Source: Argopecten irradians
Lineage: Eukaryota; Mollusca; Bivalvia; Pectinida; Pectinidae
Assembly (NCBI RefSeq): GCF_041381155.1
Contig: NC_091149.1
Coordinates: forward strand, 8,820,609 to 8,884,608
Length of the DNA stretch: 64,000 nt
Direction of reading: 5' to 3'
In this document: positions 46,001 through 56,500 of the stretch, piece by piece
Layout: every line of letters starts with the position of its first letter
How positions within the stretch are numbered: the stretch's first letter is position 1
The notes under the pieces: model-generated
Database searches by the model: none
What the model saw: the letters and a program-made list of their open reading frames with translations, nothing else
Told to the model about the DNA's origin: nothing
Position numbers and translations under genes: made by a program

Positions 46001-49000
46001 AAGAAACATGTTCTGAGTGAATTTTGATTAGGAGCCACTTGAAAAAAAATCCAGGAAAAATTTGGCGGCCATTTTTGAAAATGGCCGCCACAAAACACAA
46101 ACATTACTATATCTTTGAATACATGAGCGTTTTTATTATAATATTCACTGAAAAAAAACAAACAAATATGAAATAACTTGTAAGTTAACACTGATTATAT
46201 GTTATTAAGTAGCAATTTGATTATTATAATCACCAAAACATCAAAATGCTGAGTCAGCAAAACGCAATATAATTAATTATATTTAAGCGCACATGTGTTC
46301 GTTTACGTTTTCGTTCTGGCTAATATAATCAAATCGTGCTGGTATATGTCAACAGAGCGAGTTTTTGAAACATCTAAGTCACACATTGCCGTAATTCAAT
46401 ATTGTGTGTATCAAATATTGTTATATGAGAGCATTATTTTCGTTGTAGATACAGTCTGCTTGGGTCGATCACATGATTTGTTTATGAAAAATTGTTGGCA
46501 TTTTTTTTTGGTTTCACAACTCTCGTGTTATTCTCGAGGTCAGAATGATTCGGCATCTTTCGAGCCTATTTTTCACGTGTACACGTTATATCTATTAAAA
46601 AACCTTCCAGTGCTGCAACTTTATAAAAAGCGGTAAAATTAAACAGTTTAAACATCTGGTAGACGGAGAAAAACGTGTATAACACTTAAACAGTTTTCAC
46701 TATGATAAAACGAGCGAAAGTGATAATGCATACAACGTTAACAAATGCCAAACGAATTACCCTAAATGACGTCACCCTGAACATTATTGACATCACAGAA
46801 TGGAGAAACTCCGAGTGAATATGCCATATATTGAATACCACATGGTAATGTATGAGCCAATTAGAATATCAGAGCATATCTAATATTAGTCAATGATTTA
46901 TGAAAAGTTCTTGTTATAATCTGATTAAAATACACATCTGTATTCACATATCGTTTTAAAGATATACGAATCATACTGGTGATATGATTGATCCTTGTTA
47001 AACCATTTTTTATAAATGATATGAGAAGTGAAGAACTTTTAAATTCTTCAATCAAATCACTGCCGTCGTATAGTTGCATAAGCTCACAGAATATTTTCTG
47101 AAATATTAAGAAGTCATACATTCATATACAGAACGTTTTCGCGGGAAAAGTGGCACAGTCATTATCTAATCTGTCACTATTGGATAGGATATCAATGCGC
47201 AACAACCCAATGCTTTCCGGTTTTTGTCTATGATTTCATGATCCCAAAAGATATTTAGAATACTGAATGATTCTTTAACGACCCATCGACCTATAAAAAC
47301 AGACAACAAACAATCGATCATTAGTTGTAATGATCGTACATTTCAGGAGAACGGAAAAGGAAAGTAAATACTAAAAGTTGTTTCTTTTGTTTCTTTTATA
47401 GAAGCAACGGCACATGTGTGCAATAAGGAAAGTGTTGTTCAAGCTGTGGCCTTAGGAATTGAACCGAATTGTACGGGATTGGAGCATATCAATCACCTAC
47501 CAACCCAGGCGTTCTTAGTGAACACTTGTGGTGCTCCGCCGTCCACAGACAACTGGGTTAAGGGACTAAAGGTAGGTCAGGCTATCCAATGCAATAACGT
47601 GTACCAACGTGGTAACCTTATAGGCTGGAGAAACACACGGTAAACACGAACCTCTGGGGACCATCAAATCACTTCGTTATAAGCATAGTTCGTTATATGA
47701 TACATATAATATGCCCGATATTTACTACTTCAAATAATTTGTGTCCTTGTGTATGAGGATAAACACACAAACCTGAGTGTACTGTTAATAAACCGCCTAA
47801 TAAATCTCTTCATTATTCAAAATTCATTTTGGGATTACGCCATTTTTCCTTTATGAAATCATTGTTGTAAAAAAATGTAAATTTGAATAAACTGTTAAAT
47901 TTTGGAGGGAATTTCATAAATTTAAGTCGAGAATTATTAAGTAATAAATTTTGGAAATATGTCCTAGGGGCATGGTCAAGACTAGAGAACTGTGATAATT
48001 ATAGGCAAATAGTCAAGGGAAGATCACCCATACAAACTTCAGTCTGGTATAATAACGATATAAAAATGGGGGGACTGTATTTTATTCAAACTGGCATGAA
48101 AAAGGTATGTATCTCATTAGTGAATTTTTAAAATATATTAGCTCCAAAACTTTACAGTTTTACAGAGTTTACAGTTAGATATCAAATAAATACAAATATA
48201 TTGAAATATAATCGAATTTTGTCTGGCATTAGAAAATATTTACAAACTTTTGACACAAGTGGTATTTAATTGCTTTACCCTGTTTTACCAACAAATATGT
48301 CACTATTCATTCGAAACATAAAAGGAGTAAAACTATTATATGAATTGTAAAATATCAAAAAAACACTAGAAGCCATGGGAAAATTGGAAGAACTCTTTGA
48401 ATATTATGATGAAGATTGAAGCAAAAAATTCAAAACTACAGTGGCTACAATTCAGAATTTCTCATGACATTTTAACAACCAACTCCTTACTTTTTCAATC
48501 AAAATTAGTAAATCTTTCTTTCTCTCTCTCTTTCTCTCCTTTTTTCATATTTCATATATTATGTATATTAAACTGTTTCAACAGGACTTTCAGTGCTCTT
48601 AAGTTCATCCTTTTTCTAAATCTTCTCTCTTTTTATGTCCTTGTGTGAATTCATGTGTATTGTTAGATTGACGGTATATATATGGTTTAGACGATGTAAT
48701 TTTAATTTTATGAGTTAGGAGATTATGCAAACTGTCTTGTTTGTTCTTTATTTGTACATGTAAACGTGTAATAATAGGGTTTGTTAAGGGGTATATGTGT
48801 GATAAAATCAAAAGATGGATATATGAGAAACAAAGTGTTTGATGTATGTGTCAGTGAATGTAAGAGCCTGTGTTATCTGATTGCATTTATCAATAAATGA
48901 TTTGCTTCAAAAACAAAACAATTAAAAAAAAATCCTTTATGAGCTGATAAAGTAAATTTTCAGCGAATAAAAATACTCGGTGCAATCAAAATTGAATTAT

Positions 49001-50733
49001 ATGTTTATAAGGAACCAGTGTTATCTGGGAAACAATAGTTGATATTACTTCCTTGACCAATATACAGAGAAGTAGTTAGCTATACACATGATACGGATAT
49101 CTGATAGCAACCTTGATGGGGAATGAACATTATTACATGATAACCGTGAAGCATTGTAAGCGTGTTTTTTTATAAAAAAAACATGTTTTTTTATAAAAAA
49201 AATGTTTTACTGTTCATCAAGAGTAAAGGGAATCTGATCATTCTGCTTAAAACGTAAATAATTATTTTGACTCCATTTCTTAAAAGATAAATGTTTCACG
49301 CTCTGGTGACCTTTGCATATAATGTGACTTTTATATTCTTTTTACATGCATGTTAGTTCAAATTTATTTTGACTGTCCGCACACTGCCTACATCAGCTGC
49401 AAATGGCATTTCGTCACGACATGCCTATGTATCTAGCATGTTATGCTCACTCTTGCAATTGCCGCTGTCAGGAAAATTAAAGATACATATGTAGTATATT
49501 TAATTTGATTGGTCAATTTGAAAGGTTGCAAGAACGTGACCCTGCATTGAGTGCTATAAAATCTTATATGAAACGGATTAAGAATAAAATTCTGTATTTT
49601 AATCAGATTAAAATAAAATAATGCCAGAAAGAAAACAACCGCGTGTATTGTCATTTTCCGACTGTGTACAAGGAAATCGACATGGTGAATATGCATCTAG
49701 ATTTTCGTGAATTCTTATATATATTACTGTTTTAATGCGGGAGGATGGACGATTTCAAGATAAAACACTATTAATCAATTCTAAAATAAAATTGATTTTC
49801 CAATTCTTTATATTTTTGAATGAAATTGTTTGAACGCATATACTCATTGGTAACATTTTATCCCTTAAATGTGACATATGGCATGCTTTCAATACATGAA
49901 TATCTATTATTGTGTAAGAAATGGTTTAAACGTCAGACTAAAAGATAAAAAAACAACATTATGTTCGATTTTCTATCATTGAATTCTAATGAAAGGAACA
50001 ATTTTTACAGGTACAGGGAAACTGTGCCGACATACCGATGTATTCCCCTCTGTTTACGTTCTATAACGGAAGTGGACACGATTTAGCCGGTATATTTGGT
50101 GGATGTGACTCGGATGGAAATTTCAAGGTCAGTGCTGGGAATCAGTAAATATTGGTTGTATTATTTCGTCTTTGCATATTACAGAGTTATGCACCTTGAG
50201 GGTAGGTATCCATTGTGACATCATTATTTTGTGGGCGCAATTCACGTTGATTTCTCCGAAAAGTATGACGTTACGCTCGCAAACACATGACGTCACAATC
50301 AATACCTACCCACAAGGGCACATAACTCTATAAAATGTATGTACAGAATATACCGATTTATTGTCAGGAATTGTTGTGCGTAAGAAAATACAGGTACACG
50401 CGTGTGGCAAATCGGCTTAGATTTAAATATGCGGTTGAACTGCAAAAATGATATGACATTAAATCAAGAGAAAGTAGTATTTTCTGGAAAATATTTCTAT
50501 TCATTATATCAAATTATTAATTTGAATTCATCAAAAGAAAAAAAAAAACGATTTTAATCTAACTGTAATTACCATTAAGACCTATTGAATTCAATTTAAC
50601 ATTTCACTTTGAGTGAAGGTGTTGATATTCCATTTTACAGGTCATCACGGCAGCATGTAGTCACCAACCTGATATTCAACACGTCACAAATAGCACGTCA
50701 TACGTCAGTCACATATTTCGTGTTAATTGGTAA
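43017..50733 (+). CDS. Gene D: secreted SH3b-like, two Cys/His modules, degenerate NlpC/P60-like domain
   Basis: Complete seven-exon gene, 780 nt, 259 aa: 43017-43226 (signal peptide MLFAVFLVCFLTINFTVA, then CLCAQSDIPILA; SH3b-like), 44089-44137, 44901-44993 (CSSHCMTSCC plus HYHHSHHG), 45487-45534 (CSTCHSSCC), 47402-47571, 50011-50127 and 50641-50733. Phases 0,1,1,1,0,0 agree. It has no TSP1 domain: the Cys module joins directly to the C-terminal domain (HVCNKESVVQAVA, NWVKGLK, VQGNC, FTFYNGSGHDLAGIF, ending HIFRVNW). The V-x-GN turn after W-x2-G is the best match to BPSL0067-type amidases. The catalytic Cys position reads Ser and the His position Leu. ATG follows ATTTTGTAG, suggesting a 5' UTR intron. 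AATAAA overlaps the stop codon. Peptidoglycan recognition is an inference from SH3b plus the amidase-like domain. Confidence 0.83.
44436..44710. mobile_element. Short inverted-repeat element in gene D intron 2
   Basis: Mirror of 2372-2647, with termini AGTGGGCGAGTTCGGGCGC and its complement. Confidence 0.7.
45032..45117. repeat. Hairpin in gene D intron 3
   Basis: Mirror of 1966-2050. In this copy the right half of the inner stem reads GGAAACAG instead of GGCAACAG, weakening it. Confidence 0.65.
45540..45930. repeat. Minisatellite at right edge of inverted duplication (gene D intron 4)
   Basis: Copies of TGTAATTTGATAAAGTCATA followed by CACGTATGTATACTA, degenerating toward the right end. 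It starts directly after the exon 4 donor. Sequence beyond 45930 has no counterpart at 1-1203. Confidence 0.85.
45931..47401. other. Gene D intron 4 remainder: repeats, no exon
   Basis: Holds a GGCGGCCATTTTT hairpin (46064-46089), a block at 46280-46680 shared with both 5.5-kb units (about 21975-22330 and 27495-27840; its frame 46295-46636 is therefore repeat-derived), and a stretch from 46690 to 46880 resembling intron 6 of genes A and C. No TSP1 exon is present here, unlike the equivalent position in genes B and E. Confidence 0.6.
47745..48990. mobile_element. Foldback element split by a LINE insertion
   Basis: The parts 47745-47855 and 48934-48990 rejoin to give the same element as 17150-17500 (AACCTGAGTGTACTGTTAAT, then ACGCCATTTTTCCTTTATGA, then GCTGATAAAGTAAATTTT). 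The break carries TCCTTTATGA on both sides of the LINE. Confidence 0.7.
47856..48933 (+). mobile_element. 5'-truncated LINE 3' end in gene D intron 5
   Basis: Fragments of the reverse-transcriptase C-terminal region are readable: FWKYVLGAWSRLENC and SVWYNNDIKMGG (frame 47883-48131), then LQWLQFRISHDILTTNSLLF (frame 48397-48648), with frame breaks between them. Phrases of this type occur downstream of the RT domain in animal non-LTR retrotransposons. A 3' UTR-like stretch, AATAAATGA near 48890 and an A-run to 48933 close it. TCCTTTATGA flanks both ends (47846-47855 and 48934-48943) as a 10-bp target duplication. Confidence 0.75.
50167..50350. mobile_element. CRE-containing palindromic MITE, best copy (gene D intron 6)
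   Basis: About 184 bp and largely self-complementary: TTTGCATATTACAGAGTTA, CCTTGAGGGTAGGTATCCA, TTGTGACATCATTATTTTGT, a GCAATTCACGTTG centre with GTATGACGTTACGCTCGC, then ACACATGACGTCACAATCAA, TACCTACCCACAAGGGCA and TAACTCTATAAAATG. Each full copy brings two or three TGACGTCA-like (CREB/ATF-type) sites. It starts 40 bp after the exon 6 donor. Confidence 0.78.
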
Positions 50734-50737
50734 TAAA
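50732..50737 (+). promoter_or_regulatory. AATAAA poly(A) signal overlapping the gene D stop codon
   Basis: The stop is TAA at 50731-50733 and AATAAA begins at its second base. Gene E has the same overlap at 58977-58982. If used, the 3' UTR would be only about 15-30 nt. Confidence 0.5.
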
Positions 50738-50837
50738 ATGATGTCCATGTATTAAAAGTTTAGACAAAATGTTCACTGCTTAGTTATCTTGACTAGTCTT
50801 CATTTATGATAGTTTTTTCTTTCAGTTTATTTATTTA

Positions 50838-50930
50838 TTAGTTTAACGTCCTATTAACAGCCTGGGTCATTTAAGGACGTGCCAGGTTTGTTGGCGGAGG
50901 AAAGTCGGGGTACCCTGAGAAAAACTACAG
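50838..50930. mobile_element. SINE 3' fragment
   Basis: GTTTAACGTCCTATTAACAG, CTGGGTCATTTAAGGACGTG, then GGTTTGTTGGCGGAGGAAAG and a CCCTGAGAAAAAC end. Part of the same family as 14403-14700, without the tRNA-like end. Confidence 0.65.
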
Positions 50931-51888
50931 ATCTTTCAGATCTCAAATTAAACAAAGTAATGATATATAAGAAAATAAAAAATGAAGACATTAAAAGGCA
51001 ATGACAATGAAAGCATAGTTTTCATATTACGATTCAGTAAGATAACACCATACAATACAAGCATTCCATCAAATCCCAAGAAGACACAACACGAATTCAC
51101 CGCAAAACATATAGACATTCAAATACACAATGCATATCATACAGAAGAGACAGTCTTTAAGGTTTAAACCCTGTTTATATTTGCAATATACAGTAGCCGC
51201 TTTCCTGAGAAGATAAAAAAGGAGTCGATGTATATGCCTATGTAAAGTCGACTCCGGTAAGACCAGTGCTGCTACTAAATTCTTTGTACACTAGTAAACA
51301 TAATGTCATTGTTATTTTGTGACAGCATTATGTACTCAACCCTGTAGACTTGCACTAAAAAAGTGTACATTTCTTGCATATCTTGCCAGAAGTTTCAAAC
51401 AACACGACTATCTACGAGTCAGCAGTGGTATCTAAGATTAGGACGGATGCATACACACCTCATATCAATTAAACCTTGTTCAAAGACACTTAATTAAAGG
51501 AGACATATATAGGCCTACAACATATCTTTAGTTTAAACGGGGTCTTAAACCTTAACAACAGTTACACTAAAGCACTATATATAACTAACCTGTGAGGACA
51601 AAATCACTCTGTAATAAGCCCATACACACGTGTTACAACCATACTATGGAAACCTTGATGAGGTAGATATTTAAGAAAAAGGTCAATGTTGACAGCACAA
51701 TTAGCAGGTGAAGGCATAGCAACAGAACTCTGAAAGGCATGGCAAATAAAATAATTGCGCAAACTTCAAACAGAAATATGTCGTTTTCAAAAATAAGATG
51801 GCATTATCTCTCTCATTAAACATGAAGGAAATACACGATTTGCAGAACGAGCCTTTTATGGCTTTGTTTTAATTGGCTTTTTGTGTCT

Positions 51889-52065
51889 TTGTATAGTACA
51901 GATTTAGCTCCCTTGTGTGTAGGTATCGATTATTACGTCATTATTTTGTGAGCGCAATTCACGTCGTTTTTTTTCGATATGTATGACGTTACACTCGCAA
52001 ACACATGACGTCACAATCAATACTTACCCTCAAGGGAGAATAACTCTATAAGATGCAGATGCAGT
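51889..52065. mobile_element. CRE-containing palindromic MITE downstream of gene D
   Basis: Copy with GATTTAGCTCCCTTGTGTGT, ATTACGTCATTATTTTGTG, CACATGACGTCACAATCAA and CAAGGGAGAATAACTC. Confidence 0.7.
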
Positions 52066-53597
52066 ATAAGAAGATACACGATCTGCAGAACGAGACTTTG
52101 TAGCGACTCGAAGTTATGGCCATTCATAGTTCATGGGCCTCAAAACAAACCCGAAAAGATCCTTTTCGAACAGTGTATAGTGTATGTCCAGTGTTATTTA
52201 CAACAGAAGCAGGTCGAATAGTATTTTAGTCACCAAAGTAAGTGTATATATTGTATTATATCAATTTACTATAAATTTTTACATTGATTATGCGATGATA
52301 TGCACAATTAAGCACTTATAATGAAATGATACATGATTTGTTCCAAGCTTGGAATAATGTTAACTGAAACCATTAAAATGTAATAGCTTCGTCACCATCA
52401 AATCATCTACACATCGATACCCAAAATATATTTACAAATGTTCACATTAAGACGTCTTTTCTGATGCATACAGTAAAACGATTTGACGGGTTTTCATGCA
52501 CAATTGGCAAGTACAACAATATCACAAGTCTGGTTAGTCAGAATTCCAGAACACATGTTACCCCTCTGCGCTTTAAATATCCGGTTAAAACATAACAAAA
52601 TCACACACCTTTTTTATAAGTTAGACTGCTTAAATCATTTTGAATATAACACGAAACCGACATTTTCTGTCACATTTTGTTCTCCCCTTCTCCCACTCAG
52701 GTTAGCAAAGCGTTTGTTTTACAGCTCCATTAGAATTAAGCGTTTGTTTGATATAGACACTAACATTATCTAAGAATGTCCGTGAGACATACTCTTTTAT
52801 AGACTTTCCTGAATATCGGTCAATACATGTTTTGCATCAGTGATCACGTGGCGAGTTTTCGTCCAATGGGAAGTAGCAAAACAATCTGGGAAAAAAATCA
52901 TAGATAATAGTTGTCGAGTGACAGTGTCTTATCCGAGGTAGCTCAGTGTTGCAAGGTAAGTCAATGAATAGTTTAAATATTCTGAACATGTGTTTGAACA
53001 AAACAAAAAAGGTGTTTGTGGCCATTGCTCTATGTGTTAGAGGGATATATATTTGTTCATGTTCAATATCAGGCGCAAAGGGCCTGTTAGGATATCGACT
53101 AGGCCAACATTTGAATATGAATGATCATTGCATCAATAGAGGATCTTACATGAGTGGCTAGTGATATGGAATTTGTCAAACAAGTTTAATAATTTGATAT
53201 GCCACGGGTTTGATAAATGTCATATCACATAGTCACGAGTGTAAGATTATATTGATCATATGCAATGTGACTTGTATTATTAGAATTATAACTAAATATT
53301 TTAATGGCGTCAGTAGCAATCCGGCTTGGATGTGACATTTCTGTCTACTGAGACAATCATGCGACGTCGTATGTAGATTCTGACGTCAAAAGTACATGTG
53401 ACATTTTTGTTAAAAGTTTTTTTAGCTGTGTAAAAGATGTCGACAAATATTTAACCCCTTAACTCCCAGACGCCTTTAAACATACTAGCCTAAACACAAA
53501 CGTAGTTTTGGTAATCGAACTATGTTTTTATCAGCTTTACCATAGGATAACACTTTTTATACTTTATTGAACATAATCTTCCTTAGGAAGTATCAAG

Positions 53598-56500
53598 ATG
53601 CCTTTGTTTTGGATTTTGTATCTTTTATCCTTGGTTTCCATGGTAACTGGAGTGCCTAATGATTGTGATCATTGTCGTAATCAATGCTGTAACGACCATC
53701 GTCATCATTATGGTAAATATCATCTTTGCAGTTTCATTTCTATTCTGGAATGAACATTTGAACAAGAGGCCCAGGGGGCTGAATCGCTTACTTTTTTGAT
53801 TAAGTAAACATGACAAAATGTCAAATAAGTTTTAAAAATTACAATTATGGATTACAACCTAAATGTTGTGTGTGCGGAATTTGGTCAATTTATGACGTTC
53901 TGAAGAAATCACTCCTTCGTTTTCAAAAATGCGACTACTAAAGGCTCATGGCGTATCAATTCATTGAGCTCGTTTAATTAAATTCCATTATACATAGCCA
54001 CCATCTCTTTATTTAATATTGATATTTATCTTCTGATTAAAGATACTTACATCTAGAGTATATTATAACAGAAACATAAAATTATGCAGTAGTGAACGTA
54101 TAAAATTAATGGAAATTACACCATTATCATAACGTTCTTTTCAACGACAAATAAATGGTTTATGGGGCTATAATGTTCTATATCTTGAATAATTTTAAAA
54201 TTTGGTTCGATTTTCTTGCAAATTGACTGAATAAACGCAAACATACCATTACTTTTCTTTAAAAACTTTAAATCTTAATTTTGAGTTACTTTCATTGTTT
54301 TATTTTTAATTTTTCGTATAAGTTTACTTTCATCGTTTATGTTGGTACCACGAAAAAGTATCACCAAAATTAAATTATAAAATGAAAGTAAACATTTTTC
54401 GTGAACAGCCGTTAATATATTACATCTCTTGAACAGTTTATATATAATACAATATTTTGTTTATTATTTTTATTATTGAGAAGATTTACATAAGAATGTA
54501 CACAAAACATATAAGAAATAACTCAAATCAATCCAGAATCAAATGATGGTCAAATTTTTTAAAACTTTGACAGAATATGCTCAACGTTGTAATTCGATAA
54601 AACAAGTATAAAGAATATTGAATATAGGGGACAACCACATCAACCAACCACTTGTATTTTTATATGTTACTTCGCCATATTGACTATCATAAACCGATTC
54701 TGTTCAGATTGTTCGAATTGTGAAGCAAATTGTTGTATGGCACGCTGGTAAGTATTCTTAATTCATGTTTCCTGTTGCAAGAAGACTTATTCGTATCTTT
54801 TGCGTATTTTCCGCACCGGGGTACAACATGCGGGAAGCTAAAATTTGGCTTTTTCTTGAATTTTGTAAAATACTTTCCAGATAAGCTGCACCGGTTGCCC
54901 GAGAATAAAAAAAAATGCCACATATGTTTGTGATTTTATTTGGAAAGAGAGGATAAGGTTTATTAAAAAACCATATACAATTCTCATTATCATGTATGGT
55001 TTGGTATAATAAGGATGCATGTAGCTCTTTTTGCTTTTTTCCTGTTATTCTGTTATTATTTGAAAAAATCTTACAACGCATAGCCAGCATGTTTTTAATT
55101 GGTAATAGTTTCCACAAATAGACCGCATTAGACTTCATCTGACATAAAAAGGCGTCGTCCTTATTCATATTAAACTTTTAAAGATATATTAAGAATGTGC
55201 TATTTCTCTTTGTAATAATGAAGCTTTAGCACTCTTATAAAACTGTCTCACTAAGCATTCCAAAACATAGCCAGCGTGTTTTTAATTGGTAATAGTTTCC
55301 ACAAATAGACCGCATTAGACTTCTTCTGACATAAAAAGGCGACGTCCTAAATTATATCAAACTTTTAAGATATGTTAAGAATGTGCTATTTCTCTTTGTA
55401 AAACTCTCTCACTAAGCATACCAAAGCATATTAAGAATATAAGATATTAAAAAGTTATTTAAATAAAAATCAACCTCTGAAATAATGTGTTCATTCTCCA
55501 TGCAAATTTTGAAATCTTGCACTTTTATAGTGCATCCTCAATGAAGCATACCATCAAATAACCCTGGCCAATACTAAACGTTGAATAATCAGTAACTACG
55601 ATATATTTGCAAACGTGATATTTTTGACATTTTTATAATTATTGATCAAAGTAAATGGAGGTTGGAGCACCTGGTCACATTGGCACCCATGTAGCAGAAC
55701 TTGTGATTTTGGGTATAAGATCCGTACCCGTGTCTGTAACAGCCCCCGACCACTCAATGGAGGACATGCTTGTCATGGCTTTGCAATTGAAAAAATGTCA
55801 TGTTCAACCATCACCTGCCCGAGTAAGTTTCAAAATTCATGAATCATGGACATGTGCATCCCCGATATTCCATTAGGTAACTATCACTATCGTAAATATA
55901 TCCAGCTCCGGAATAAATCACATCAAGACTGAAGGCTCTGTGTGTGACAAAAGATGAGACAAGTAGAATGTCATATCGATATACATCAAAAGAATCCACG
56001 GTGACAATGTGATTGATTGTATGGCTTTGCAGTTTAGTGTCGCTCACTACACGATATTCAAAGGAAGATTATATATCTGTGATTGACCAGCTTTTATTCC
56101 TGAGGGCTTTCACTTTTTTTATTTTTTTTTAATTCATGCTTTATTAAAAAAATACACAACATAACATATACAGAAGATACATGAAAGACAAATACAATAG
56201 ACGTTACATTTGAAGAATTATTTCAAATTGCATACTTCAACGTACGCATTTACAGGCATCTTATTAACATCACAAAATACACACATATATTACCACTCAC
56301 ATACAAGATCTATCAAGGGTTATTTCCGTTCCTACAAATGCTTTCAGTTTTCCTGTGACACATTCCAGAAGTGGATATTATGACAGAAGTACAGTAGTAA
56401 CACCAAGAATATATATCATACATGTATATAGAAATGAAAACAAAACATATGTTATTAAGCCAGAATTTCTCAGGATTTCGTTATTGCATATCTTAGCAGT

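Larger units (their letters stand above)
50734..53597. other. Intergenic region between D and E
   Basis: Holds a SINE 3' fragment (50838-50930) and a CRE MITE (51889-52065). Around 52840-52935 there is a GC-richer patch with CACGTG (52846) and CCAAT (52862) that could be a promoter for gene E. The 96-codon frame 52483-52773 and the frames at 50982 and 52946 show no domain, signal or paralogue and are not called. Confidence 0.55.

Noticed and set aside
52483..52773. 96-codon open frame between D and E
   Set aside because: No signal peptide, domain, paralogue or composition change; expected by chance in AT-rich DNA of this length.
54758..55168. 136-codon minus frame in gene E intron
   Set aside because: Overlaps a local tandem duplication, antisense to the intron, no recognisable domain.
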